64,000 nt of DNA, taken from the NCBI GenBank assembly GCA_028688145.1, contig JAQTYU010000012.1, forward strand, positions 40,102-104,101, read 5' to 3'. Positions 34,585 to 43,666 of the stretch are shown in pieces. The DNA comes from Thiotrichaceae bacterium (GTDB lineage: Bacteria > Pseudomonadota > Gammaproteobacteria > Beggiatoales > Beggiatoaceae). The position numbers and the translations under genes are program-made. Position 1 is the first letter of the stretch, and every line of letters starts with the position of its first letter. The notes under the pieces were generated by a model, which worked only from the letters and a program-made list of their open reading frames with translations, was not told the DNA's origin and ran no database searches.

Positions 34585-34810
34585 TTGTCAGAACCGCAAT
34601 TCACATAATTACCTTAATTGACACAATTAAATACGATAGTTTTTAATGTTTTTCTCATTCCCAAATGTGAGGGCAAACTGTACTGTATTGTCAAGCGGAG
34701 CTTGACCGACAGGCATTCCCAAACGGAGTTTGGGAACGAGAACAATACGATAATTTTTAGTGTTTATAATTGGGGTAATTGTGTGAATTGCGAAAATTGT
34801 GGTTCAGACA
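34585..34810. repeat. TTGTCAGAA inverted-repeat element, copy 3, interrupted
   Basis: The left half (34585-34653) is almost identical to 32455-32520. The right half resumes at 34744 with AATACGATAATTTTTAGTG and ends in GTGGTTCAGACAA. Between them is a TTCCCAAAC-type element flanked on both sides by similar AATACGAT(A)nTTTTTA-G sequence, as expected for insertion with a small duplication. Confidence 0.7.
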
Positions 34811-34815
34811 AAACC

Positions 34816-37800
34816 TCAATAATCCAGCTGTTGCCGCCCCGCCAGCAAACGCGCCACAGGTTTACGACACCACACATAAAACATCACGGGCGTGAGCAAA
34901 GTATCCAATAAAGTCGCGCTGATTAAACCGCCAAAAATCACCACCGCCACAGGATGTAAAATTTCTTTACCCGCGCTGTCGCCCGCAAACAGCAAGGGTG
35001 TCAAAGCACAAATCGCCGTGCCTGAGGTCATCAACACAGGGGTTAAACGTTCCAAACTGCCCCGAATCACCATCTTGGCATCAAAGCCTTCGCCTTCTTT
35101 CATCATCAGATTTAAGTAATGGCTGATTTTTAAAATCCCGTTGCGGGTGCTGATGCCTGCCAAAGTGATGAAACCGACTAAACTAGCCACCGACAACACC
35201 CCATTGCTCAGCTTCAAAGCGAGCACGCTGCCCACCAAAGCCAAGGGAATATTCACCATGATAATCAAGCAAATAACTACAGAATGATAACGGCTGTATA
35301 ACACCAAGAAAATTAATAAAGCAGACACCACCGCCAAGCCGCTGATTAAACGGGTTGCCTGTTCTTGGGCTTGAAATTGTCCTTCTAAATTAATGAAATA
35401 GCCTTCAGGCAAGGGCGTTGCTGCAATCACCGCACGAATTTTGCTGATAATCGCTGCCATATCGCTGCCATCGGTATTTGCAAACACTACAATCCGCCGC
35501 CGACTGTTATCACGATTAATTTGATTGGGCCCGAGGCTGTCGCTAATCGTGGCTATTTTTGACAAAGGCAAATAGCCCGTCGGAGTTTCCACCAGCACAT
35601 TTGCCAAACCTTCGCTGCTGCGATCCGAATCGGGCAAACGAATCACCACATCAAACCGCCGATTTTCTTCCAAAACCTGAGAAACGACCTGTCCCCCGAC
35701 CAAAGTTTGCAAAGCACGACTCACCGCCGCAGGCGTCACTCCAAATACCGCCGCTTTTTGATAATCCAAATGCACTTGGGTTTGTGGAATTAACACCTGC
35801 TTTTCAATTTGCAAATCGACCACGCCTGCAACTTTGCCGAGCTTGACTTGCATTTCTTCGGCAAGTTTACGCAGCGTATCTAAATCTTCCCCAAAGATTT
35901 TTAACGCGATTTCTGCACGCACGCCTGAAAGCAGATGATCCAAACGGTGCGAAATCGGCTGTCCGACATTCACCACCACGGGCAAAGCCGCCAAGCGTTG
36001 CCGCACCTCTTGCAACACTTCCGCACGACTGCGCGCCGAGGGTTTTAAATCCACTTCGATTTCTGAAGAATGTACCCCTTCCGCATGTTCATCCAATTCC
36101 GCACGCCCCGTGCGCCGTCCCAATTGCGCCACTTCGGGAATTTGCAATAACAATTGTTCTGCTAAAGTGCCGATTTTGTTCGACTCGCTCAGCGAAGTGC
36201 CGGGCGCGAGCGATAAACCAATGGTCAGCGTGCCTTCATTAAAAGCGGGTAAAAACGCACGCGGGAAAAATGGCACGAGCGCAGCCGCGCCCAACACCAG
36301 CAATAATGCGCCACTCAGCAGGAATTGTGGGTGTTGCAAAGACCATGTTAATAAATGGGTGTCGCCCCATTTCAAGCCGCGCACCAGCAAACTGTCGCCA
36401 TGCTGCAAAAATTTGGCTTTAGGCAACAAGTAAAAACAGAGCACAGGGGTTAAAGTCAATGAAACCAATAAGCTGGCAAGAATTGACACGATATACGCCA
36501 CGCCCAGCGGCGCGAATAAACGCCCTTCAATCCCCGACAAAGCAAACAGCGGCACGAATACCAACACCACAATCAAAGTTGCGTAAATAATCCCCGAACG
36601 CACTTCACTGGACGCGCTAGAAATTAAATTAATCAATGCCTTGCTGTCTAAATTTTGCGGCGCGGCGCGTAAACGGCGCATGATATTTTCCACATCAACC
36701 ACGGCATCATCGACCAATTCCCCAATCGCAATCGCCAAACCGCCCAAGGTCATGGTGTTAATCGACAGCCCAAAATAGCTAAAAATCACCACCGTCACCA
36801 ACAGCGAAACAGGAATTGCGATTAAGGAAATCAAGGTAGTGCGTGCATTCAACAGGAATAAAAACAGAATAATCGCGACCATAATCGCGCCATCGCGTAA
36901 AGCTTCTTCAACGTTATTAATCGCAGCACTGATAAAATCCGCTTGTCGAAACAGCAAGTTATCGACTTTAATCCCTTTGGGTAATTGCTGATTAATTTCT
37001 GCGAGCACCTTTTCCACTTCGGCGGTCAGTTGTAAAGTATTGGCATTGGGCTGTTTTTGCACCGACAAAATCACCGCAGGCTGGGCGTTGAAACTGGCAT
37101 CACCACGTTTAACACGGGCGGCAAATTGCACGCTGGCGATTTGTTTCAACAGCACAGGGACAGTGTTTTGAAAACTCACCACCAGATTTTCCAAATCCTC
37201 AAGCCGCGTGGTGTGGGCGAGATGGCGAATTAAATATTCTTGGGTATGCTTTTCCAAAAAGCCGCCGCTGGTGTTCAAAGCAAAACCTTTTAACGCGGTT
37301 TCGACTTGCAACAAGCTCACTTTCAAATCGCCCATTAAAGTTAAATTCGGCACAATTTGATATTGTTTGACTTCGCCGCCGATGGGAATCACTTGCGCCA
37401 CGCCGGGCAAAGTCAGCAGGCGCGGACGCACCACCCAATCTGCCAATTCGCGCACTTGCATCGGTGAACTTTTCGCGTCACCGCGCATCGCCACCAGCAG
37501 AATTTCCCCCATAATCGAGCTAATCGGCCCGAGTTGCGGAGTAATTCCTTGCGGCAATTGGGCATTAATTAAATTCAAACGTTCACTAACTTGTTGGCGG
37601 TTGCGATAAATATCGCTATTCCACGCAAATTCCACAAACACAATCGACAGCCCCACGCCCGAAACCGAGCGCACACGGGTCACGCCCGCCAAGCCATTCA
37701 TCGCAGTTTCTATCGGAAAGGTCACCCATTGTTCGACTTCTTCTGGGGCCATGCCCTGCGCCTCGGTCATTAAAGTGACCGTGGGCTTGTTCAAATCGGG

Positions 37801-37917
37801 AAACACATCGACAGGCAATTGCTGCAAATTGAAAAAGCCATACGCCATTAACAGCAGGCTGCTGACCAAAATCAACAGGCGTTGCCGCAAACTGAACTGC
37901 ACTAAAGTTTGAAACAT
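34816..37917 (-). CDS. Heavy-metal efflux RND permease (CzcA/CusA family)
   Basis: 1033 residues, normal for HME-RND pumps. N-terminal helix [40 protein letters not shown], the porter loops, then membrane helices with [18 protein letters not shown] and [21 protein letters not shown], the latter replacing the DFG-xx-DGA-VMVEN of CzcA, so it is a divergent subgroup. Second half repeats the pattern, ending in [26 protein letters not shown]. Exports metal ions or related compounds with a periplasmic adaptor and an outer membrane channel. It follows the adaptor gene by eight bases. No TolC-like gene is present in the window. Confidence 0.92.
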   Translation of the reverse strand: MFQTLVQFSLRQRLLILVSSLLLMAYGFFNLQQLPVDVFPDLNKPTVTLMTEAQGMAPEEVEQWVTFPIETAMNGLAGVTRVRSVSGVGLSIVFVEFAWNSDIYRNRQQVSERLNLINAQLPQGITPQLGPISSIMGEILLVAMRGDAKSSPMQVRELADWVVRPRLLTLPGVAQVIPIGGEVKQYQIVPNLTLMGDLKVSLLQVETALKGFALNTSGGFLEKHTQEYLIRHLAHTTRLEDLENLVVSFQNTVPVLLKQIASVQFAARVKRGDASFNAQPAVILSVQKQPNANTLQLTAEVEKVLAEINQQLPKGIKVDNLLFRQADFISAAINNVEEALRDGAIMVAIILFLFLLNARTTLISLIAIPVSLLVTVVIFSYFGLSINTMTLGGLAIAIGELVDDAVVDVENIMRRLRAAPQNLDSKALINLISSASSEVRSGIIYATLIVVLVFVPLFALSGIEGRLFAPLGVAYIVSILASLLVSLTLTPVLCFYLLPKAKFLQHGDSLLVRGLKWGDTHLLTWSLQHPQFLLSGALLLVLGAAALVPFFPRAFLPAFNEGTLTIGLSLAPGTSLSESNKIGTLAEQLLLQIPEVAQLGRRTGRAELDEHAEGVHSSEIEVDLKPSARSRAEVLQEVRQRLAALPVVVNVGQPISHRLDHLLSGVRAEIALKIFGEDLDTLRKLAEEMQVKLGKVAGVVDLQIEKQVLIPQTQVHLDYQKAAVFGVTPAAVSRALQTLVGGQVVSQVLEENRRFDVVIRLPDSDRSSEGLANVLVETPTGYLPLSKIATISDSLGPNQINRDNSRRRIVVFANTDGSDMAAIISKIRAVIAATPLPEGYFINLEGQFQAQEQATRLISGLAVVSALLIFLVLYSRYHSVVICLIIMVNIPLALVGSVLALKLSNGVLSVASLVGFITLAGISTRNGILKISHYLNLMMKEGEGFDAKMVIRGSLERLTPVLMTSGTAICALTPLLFAGDSAGKEILHPVAVVIFGGLISATLLDTLLTPVMFYVWCRKPVARLLAGRQQLDY

Positions 37918-37925
37918 ATCGCCCC

Positions 37926-39560
37926 CTAACGCACTTGGGCGAGTAAATTCGCGCCTGTGCTGACCACGCGATCTCCCGCCTGCAAGCCTGAAGTAATCGC
38001 GATGCGTTTGCCGTCTAAAACTTGAATTTGCACGCTGACAGGTTTAAACACTTCGGCGCGATGATGCACCCAGACCTGCATTTCACCTTGCAAAGTTTTC
38101 AACACCGCGCTGTCAGGGACAAGTATCGCCGTCATATTTTGTTCGGTTTGGGCAAACACTTTCACAGGTTGCAAAGCGGCAAGCATTGGCACGGGCGGTT
38201 GAATTTGAAATTGCAACGGAATCGCATGTTCCCGCAATTGATGGGCAAATCCGACAAGTTTGAGCTGCAAACTTTGCTGGGTTTCAGTCAGGGCTTGGGC
38301 GTGTTTGATTTTTTCAACCAGCGTCGGATCGTATAACAAGGCTTCGACCCAAAACTTTTCAGGATCAAGCAGTTCAAACAAGGTTTCGCGCGGGTCTACA
38401 ATTTGCCCCGCCAACACATTACGCGCAGAAATCACCCCGTTCACAGGCGCAGTGAGTGCGAGTTTGTCGCTCAAACCTGAGGAAATCACTTGGCGACGCG
38501 CATTGAGGCTTGCCAATTGGCTTTCTGCATCGTCTAAATCTTTACGCGCTGCATTCACGCCCAACTGTTTTAAACGGGTGACATTGCGGGTAATCATGGT
38601 GATTTGCCCATTTAAATCAGCGAGTAAAGATTGTTGATTCGCACGGTCTACACTGTTGGCAATCGGGGCTAAATAAGCTAAAACTTGTCCTTTTTTAACC
38701 TTTTCTCCTAAACTCGGTAAACCTTGCTCCGTTTGTTCAATTCTGCCCGCGAGCGGTGATTGCACTTTTCCGCTGTGGCTGGGGTCAGGAACAACGTGCC
38801 CATTGAGTTCTAAGCTCACAGGCACAGTGCTGCTTTGCACACTAATCGTTTGGATTTTTAATAAATGCTGCACTGACTTGGGCATGAACACGCTGCCATC
38901 GGCTAAACGGGTTGCGCCGTTCTCATTCAAAGTAATGACTGTGGGTTTTGCGGCTTCATGCTCATGTCCATCATGCGCATAAGTTGGCTTTATCTGTGAA
39001 TTAAACAGCAACACGCTAAAAACTGCTAAAAAAGCAAGCTTAGCTTTATTCACACTGCGCCCCAGCAGCAATAATAAAATCACTGCCAAGCCGCCAATTA
39101 AGCCCCAATACAGGGTTTCATTTTTGAGTGGGGAACTGGACGAATTTGTGAGCGTTTCAACATGTGCGGGTTCTGCAATGATTAATTGCCCCGTGAGCAA
39201 ATCGCTGTTGTCGGGGGTTTGAATGGTGAACAACAGTTCATGTTTGCCCACGCTGACCCATGCTGCGGCGGGCAGGCGATAAACGCCTTCGATGAGTTTG
39301 GCTTGGGCTTTCTGTTTGTCGCCTTCGACTTCAATTTGTGCGTTAAGTATGGGTTTATTGGTGGCAAATTGGTCGAGATAAATCCACAATTCTTGATTTT
39401 TGAGCACGCCAACTAATTCAAAATCATTGGAATAGGCTTCGACACGCGGCGCGAGTTGGGTTTGAGCCATCGGCTCGGGGGCTGCATCGTTATGCCCTTC
39501 GTGGGCAAAAACGGGCAGGGTTAAACACAGGGCGAGACTTGCCCCTAATAAAATACGCAT
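37926..39560 (-). CDS. RND periplasmic adaptor (CzcB/CusB type) with extra N-terminal domain
   Basis: 544 residues, longer than usual. Signal peptide (ending near 19), [11 protein letters not shown], then an extra beta domain (about 30-140, [17 protein letters not shown] and [15 protein letters not shown]), two closely spaced hydrophobic segments (about 151-170 and 176-190), a His-rich [12 protein letters not shown] and finally the standard adaptor core: barrel-sandwich ([27 protein letters not shown]), hairpin and beta-barrel ([20 protein letters not shown]). Links the RND pump to an outer membrane channel and probably binds metal via its His-rich segment. First of two genes with the permease. 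Confidence 0.9.
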   Translation of the reverse strand: MRILLGASLALCLTLPVFAHEGHNDAAPEPMAQTQLAPRVEAYSNDFELVGVLKNQELWIYLDQFATNKPILNAQIEVEGDKQKAQAKLIEGVYRLPAAAWVSVGKHELLFTIQTPDNSDLLTGQLIIAEPAHVETLTNSSSSPLKNETLYWGLIGGLAVILLLLLGRSVNKAKLAFLAVFSVLLFNSQIKPTYAHDGHEHEAAKPTVITLNENGATRLADGSVFMPKSVQHLLKIQTISVQSSTVPVSLELNGHVVPDPSHSGKVQSPLAGRIEQTEQGLPSLGEKVKKGQVLAYLAPIANSVDRANQQSLLADLNGQITMITRNVTRLKQLGVNAARKDLDDAESQLASLNARRQVISSGLSDKLALTAPVNGVISARNVLAGQIVDPRETLFELLDPEKFWVEALLYDPTLVEKIKHAQALTETQQSLQLKLVGFAHQLREHAIPLQFQIQPPVPMLAALQPVKVFAQTEQNMTAILVPDSAVLKTLQGEMQVWVHHRAEVFKPVSVQIQVLDGKRIAITSGLQAGDRVVSTGANLLAQVR

Positions 39561-39609
39561 CTGTTAATCTCCAAGAGTCTTGATGAAAAATGACTTTGTA
39601 AATAACAGT

Positions 39610-39942
39610 TTAAGCTAGCGGGGGGCGGTGGAGTGCGTCGGAAATGAAGTGATAGAAATGCACGTCGGGCAGTTGTAAATGGCTGACTACGGTTTCTGGG
39701 GTGAAAATTATCAGGGAATTAGTTAGCCCACAACTGCTACAGGCTTGGCAATGGTCACATTGCGCGGCGTGGTGCTGGGATTTACTAGCAGAATCATCAT
39801 CATGATGACAATGCAAACTTATGTGTTCTGAATTCGGTGCGTGCTTGCAAAACGGCATCGCGCCCGCCGCACTGACTTGTAAAGCCAGACACATCAGCAG
39901 CAAGAATGCAATTTTACGAGGATCGAATAGAAAAGTACGCAT
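39610..39942 (-). CDS. His/Cys-rich small secreted protein
   Basis: 110 residues. Hydrophobic N-terminus (to about 28, FLLLMCLALQVSAAGA) then CKHAPNSEHISLHCHHDDD, HHAAQCDHCQACSSCG and FHFISDALHRPP-like tail. The clustered His and Cys (CxxCxxCxxC spacing) suggest metal binding in the periplasm. It starts 49 bases upstream of the RND adaptor gene and on the same strand, so a metal-sensing or chaperone role is likely but inferred. Resembles small proteins annotated next to copper or zinc efflux genes (DUF2946-like). Confidence 0.7.
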   Translation of the reverse strand: MRTFLFDPRKIAFLLLMCLALQVSAAGAMPFCKHAPNSEHISLHCHHDDDSASKSQHHAAQCDHCQACSSCGLTNSLIIFTPETVVSHLQLPDVHFYHFISDALHRPPLA

Positions 39943-40705
39943 CTGTTCAGTGTATGCGATATTGGAAGGAATGCAAAGGTTTTCGTAATTTGTAGCCCGT
40001 ATGAAGCGTAGCGGAATGTAGGTAATTCAGGCGATGATTTAAAAACCTCTCGCTTGCCTCTAACTAACCTGAGTTCGGTATAAGCTATTGGAATAAAGGA
40101 GTCAAATCCATTCTGGCAATATTCAAGGAAGGTTTGTTATCCTGATAATAATAAGCGACCAAGCCTGCGACAATGTTAATCATATAATCGGTTAATGAAC
40201 GATGCCGTGAGTGTTCTAGCTTAAAAATATTTTTCAATGGGTCATTAATAGTTTCGATGATACAACGTCATCCTTCAAGGTTTTGTGGTGTGAAATCCGC
40301 AGATTATCGCAAACCCGTAAAGGCGTTGAATCAATAAAGGTAATCCCATTCCCTGTGGCACAACGGCTTTTCATGAAGAAAGTCAGTGGAATCAAGATGT
40401 CAGGTAAAAGCTCAATGAAACGATTGTAGGAGACAAGCTTCGGAAATGCTTGAGACAGATGTTGATGACGGGTGTAAAACCATTTGAAGGTTCTGTAGCC
40501 AGATGAATGGTACAACACGATAAGGGTGATGATTTCAGAAGGGCTTAAGCTTCGAGTTCTGCTTATTTTAAGACAAGAGGCGCCGTCAATGCTGAAAAAA
40601 CTAACACCATTCCCGCAAAAAATTAATTTTTTGCACAGACTTTGCATCTTAGAATAAAACCCCATAAACTTAAAAATACTTTCCATCCTACGATAACTCA
40701 CTATT
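39943..40705. other. Intergenic stretch dominated by IS982 remnant C
   Basis: 39989-40022 carries a GTATGAAGCGTAGCGGAATG palindrome relic; 40061-40686 is IS982 remnant C. The final 20 bases contain the lutA start region. Confidence 0.6.
40061..40686 (-). mobile_element. IS982-family remnant C, internally deleted
   Basis: Minus strand. The transposase begins at an ATG at 40686 (MESIFKFMGFYSKMQSLCKK) and reads through YHSSGYRTFKWFYTRHQH and LPDILIPLTFFMKSRCATGN to HHKTLKDDV, where it jumps, out of frame, to IIETINDPLKNIFKLEHSRH and RSLTDYMINIVAGLVAYYYQ, the C-terminus. The middle portion with part of the catalytic core is deleted. Right end TAACTAACCTGAGTT is at about 40061; the left end is missing because lutA begins 20 bases from the ATG. 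Confidence 0.8.
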
Positions 40706-41476
40706 ATGCCTACTTCCCCCCCCAAAGTTGGATTGTTTGTCACCTGTTTAGTTGACCTATTTCGCCCCAATGTCGGATTTTCAGCCATTAAATTAATCGA
40801 ACAAGCAGGTTACAGTGTCGATGTGCCCGAACAGCAAACTTGTTGCGGACAACCTGCGTATAACAGTGGCGATGTGCCCACCACCCGCGAATTAGCACGC
40901 CAAGTGATGACCGCTTTTGAAAACTATGATTATGTCGTTGCGCCTTCAGGTTCTTGCGCCTCGATGTTAAAGTTTCATTATGTCGAGCTTTTTAAAGATA
41001 ATCCTGTCGAACTCGAAAAAGCCCAGCATTTTGCCCAACGTTGTTATGAATTAACCAGTTTTCTCACTGAAATTTGTGAGATGAAACAAGTTACTGCAAA
41101 TTTCCCGCATCGCGTCACTTATCATGATTCTTGTTCAGGCTTACGCGAAATGGGGATAAAACAACAGCCGCGTCAATTGTTGAACAGTGTCACAGGTTTG
41201 AATCTCGTCGAAATGAAAGAAAGTGAAACTTGCTGCGGTTTTGGCGGCACGTTTTGCCTGAAATATCCTGATATTTCAACCCGCATCGTGTCGGACAAAG
41301 TCGCGAATATTCATCACACCGATGCCGAAGTTTTAACCGCAGGCGATTTGGGCTGTTTAATGAACATGGCGGGACGTTTAAGCCGCACGGGCAGCAAAGT
41401 GCAGGTGTATCATGTCGCAGAAATTTTAGCCGACATGACCAATATCCCCGCGATTGGCGAAGCGGAGGGCGAATAA
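40706..41476 (+). CDS. lutA: L-lactate oxidation complex subunit LutA/LldE (Fe-S protein)
   Basis: 256 residues: two CCG domains, first VGLFVTCLVDLFRPNVGF with QQTCCGQPAYNSGD, second YHDSCSGLREMGIKQQPRQL with ETCCGFGGTFCLKYPDIS. The Cys-Cys-Gly motifs ligate an Fe-S cluster. Oxidises L-lactate to pyruvate together with LutB and LutC at the membrane. ATG at 40706 has no evident Shine-Dalgarno, and an IS982 relic lies immediately upstream, so promoter and translation signals could have been altered by it. Next gene is adjoining. Confidence 0.93.
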   Translation: MPTSPPKVGLFVTCLVDLFRPNVGFSAIKLIEQAGYSVDVPEQQTCCGQPAYNSGDVPTTRELARQVMTAFENYDYVVAPSGSCASMLKFHYVELFKDNPVELEKAQHFAQRCYELTSFLTEICEMKQVTANFPHRVTYHDSCSGLREMGIKQQPRQLLNSVTGLNLVEMKESETCCGFGGTFCLKYPDISTRIVSDKVANIHHTDAEVLTAGDLGCLMNMAGRLSRTGSKVQVYHVAEILADMTNIPAIGEAEGE

Positions 41477-42895
41477 ATGCAGATTAATTCACCGCAATTT
41501 AAACAACGCGCCACGGTTGCCTTACAAGACATGCGCTTGCAAAAAGCTTTAAGCAAGGCGAAAGGCGGCTTTATTGATAAACGGCTGGCGGCAATTTCCG
41601 CACTGCCTGAATTTGAAGCCCTGCGCGAACGCGGCAAAGCGATCAAACAACATACTTTAGAAAATCTGGATTTTTATCTGGAACGCTTTGAAAGCAAAGT
41701 GATTGCGCAAGGCGGCAAAGTGCATTGGGCGAGTAGTAGCGAAGAAGCTTGTCAATTAATTTTAGAAATTAGCCGCGCTGCCAATGCCAAAGTGATTACC
41801 AAAGGAAAATCGATGGTCGGGGAAGAAATTTCCCTGAACGAAGCTTTAGAAGCCGATGGCTTCAAAGTGGTGGAAACCGATTTGGGCGAATATATTATCC
41901 AGCTCGCCCACGAACCGCCGAGCCACATTATTGCGCCTGCGGTGCATAAAACCCGTGAGCAAATCAGTGACTTATTTCACGAACATCATCAACAATATGG
42001 TTTGACCCAAAAGCTCGACACCGTGCCCGAATTGGTGAATGAAGCGCGCACGGTATTGCGCAGCCAATTTTTAAGTGCCGATGTCGGGATTACGGGCGCG
42101 AATTTCCTGATTGCGGAAACAGGTTCGACTGTCATCGTCACCAACGAAGGCAATGGCGATTTAACCAATACTTTGCCGCGCGTGCATATCGTGATGACCA
42201 GCATTGAAAAAGTTGTGCCCACCTTGAACGACGCAACGACTTTATTACGTTTGCTCGGGCGCAGTGCCACGGGTCAAGAAATGACTTCGTACACCACGTT
42301 TACCACGGGCGTGCGCCGCGAAGGCGAATTAGACGGGGCGCAAGAATTTCATGTCGTTTTATTGGACAACGGGCGCACCACCATGCTCGGCGATGAATTT
42401 AAAGATATGTTGCGCTGTATTCGTTGCGGCGCGTGCATGAATCATTGCCCTGTGTATGGTTCAGTGGGCGGTCACGCCTATGGTTGGGTTTATCCCGGTC
42501 CGATGGGTTCGGTGCTCACGCCGCTGATGATTGGTTTAAAAGCCGCGCAAGATTTGCCCAACGCCTCGACTTTGTGCGGACGCTGTGAACAAGTCTGCCC
42601 AATGAAAATTCCCTTGCCCACAATGTTGCGCCAGCACCGTATTAATGCGTATGAACAGGATTTAATGCCGACGCGGGCGCGTTGGGCTTTGAAAATCTGG
42701 GCGTATTTGGCGAAACGTCCCGCGCTGTATCAAAAATTAGCGTCCATTAAAATCGGAATTCTGGGCTTTTTAGGCGGCGGGCGCGGTTCATTCCGCTATT
42801 TACCCTTTGCAGGTGCGTGGACAAAAAATCGAGACTTTCCCGCCCCGCAAGGAAAAACCTTTATGGCGCAATGGAAAGCGAGGAAATCAGCATGA
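41477..42895 (+). CDS. lutB: L-lactate oxidation complex subunit LutB/LldF
   Basis: 472 residues. DUF162-like N-terminal two thirds (TVIVTNEGNGDLTNTLPRVH and SATGQEMTSYTTFTTGVRR), followed by two 4Fe-4S motifs, CIRCGACMNHCPVYG and CGRCEQVCPMKIPLP, and a C-terminal helical domain. Passes electrons from lactate oxidation toward the quinone pool. ATG follows the lutA stop directly, and the 3' end overlaps lutC by four bases (ATGA). Confidence 0.95.
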   Translation: MQINSPQFKQRATVALQDMRLQKALSKAKGGFIDKRLAAISALPEFEALRERGKAIKQHTLENLDFYLERFESKVIAQGGKVHWASSSEEACQLILEISRAANAKVITKGKSMVGEEISLNEALEADGFKVVETDLGEYIIQLAHEPPSHIIAPAVHKTREQISDLFHEHHQQYGLTQKLDTVPELVNEARTVLRSQFLSADVGITGANFLIAETGSTVIVTNEGNGDLTNTLPRVHIVMTSIEKVVPTLNDATTLLRLLGRSATGQEMTSYTTFTTGVRREGELDGAQEFHVVLLDNGRTTMLGDEFKDMLRCIRCGACMNHCPVYGSVGGHAYGWVYPGPMGSVLTPLMIGLKAAQDLPNASTLCGRCEQVCPMKIPLPTMLRQHRINAYEQDLMPTRARWALKIWAYLAKRPALYQKLASIKIGILGFLGGGRGSFRYLPFAGAWTKNRDFPAPQGKTFMAQWKARKSA

Positions 42896-43524
42896 GTTCG
42901 CGTGAACAAATTTTAGGAAAAATTCGGAAATCTTTGGGGCGCGGCGTTTTGTCAGCCGAGCAAATTAGCGTGTTAGAAGCACGACTTGCCACGCCGCCGC
43001 TGCATGAACAGCCGCAAGTCAACACGGATTTAGCTCTACAATTCACCCAAAAACTGCAAAAAGTCGGGGCAAGTTTCAGCGATGTGGAAAATGAAAGTTT
43101 GATTCCCTTTGCGTTAATTGCGCTGTTGAAAGAATGGGAGTTGCCGTTGCAAGTGGTGATTGACGCACATTTGCAAGCTTTGCCGTGGACTGATGATATT
43201 CAATGTGCGGTTCGGGTGGCACAAGATGACGATAAAGTCAGCGTCACTGAAGCTTTTGCGGCGGTGGCTGAAACGGGCACGGTGGCGTTATTATCCAGCC
43301 ACAGCCCCACGACATTAAACTTTTTGCCTGAAACTCATATCGTTATCGTGCATCGCGCTCAAATCACGGCAAATTTAGAAAGCGTGTGGGAAAAATTGCG
43401 CCAGCAAAATATGCCCAGAACGGTGAATTTAATCACGGGCCCTTCACGCACGGCGGATGTGGAACAAACCATTCAACTCGGGGCGCATGGACCAAGACGG
43501 CTGCATGTGATTTTAGTCGGGTAG
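42892..43524 (+). CDS. lutC: L-lactate oxidation complex subunit LutC/LldG
   Basis: 210 residues, a single DUF162 domain with REQILGKIRKSLGRG at the start, AETGTVALLSSHSPTTLNFL, HIVIVHRAQIT and the C-terminal ITGPSRTADVEQTIQLGAHG PRRLH pattern. ATG at 42892 is preceded by GAGG and overlaps the lutB stop; an upstream in-frame ATG at 42817 lies inside lutB and is rejected. Third subunit of the complex; no LutP or LutR gene is in the window. Confidence 0.94.
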   Translation: MSSREQILGKIRKSLGRGVLSAEQISVLEARLATPPLHEQPQVNTDLALQFTQKLQKVGASFSDVENESLIPFALIALLKEWELPLQVVIDAHLQALPWTDDIQCAVRVAQDDDKVSVTEAFAAVAETGTVALLSSHSPTTLNFLPETHIVIVHRAQITANLESVWEKLRQQNMPRTVNLITGPSRTADVEQTIQLGAHGPRRLHVILVG

Positions 43525-43526
43525 AA

Positions 43527-43609
43527 TTGTCTGAATCAGAATTAAAGAATAAAACTTAAGATTATCAGAGTGTAATATTGTTTAATTCTGTAAATTCTGA
43601 TTCAGACAA
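43527..43609. repeat. TTGTCAGAA-family inverted repeat, copy 4
   Basis: TTGTCTGAATCAGAATT at 43527-43543 and its exact complement at 43593-43609. Just after lutC and before a convergent gene, so it can end both transcripts. A GTGCATGGCGGCTACGCTTT palindrome follows at about 43630. Confidence 0.75.
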
Positions 43610-43666
43610 GAGAGAAAAGTCAGATCGGGTGCATGGCGGCTACGCTTTTGCACCCCACAGAAAAAC

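Larger units (their letters stand above)
34329..34815. other. Repeat-rich intergenic region
   Basis: Nearly 490 bases filled by repeats: a TTCCCAAAC hairpin (34467-34519), and a TTGTCAGAA element (34585-34810) split by a second TTCCCAAAC/GTCAAGC element (34654-34742). No gene is supported. Confidence 0.7.

Noticed and set aside
40687..40788. N-terminal extension of the IS982 relic transposase into lutA
   Set aside because: It runs antisense to lutA; the family-like start is the ATG at 40686.
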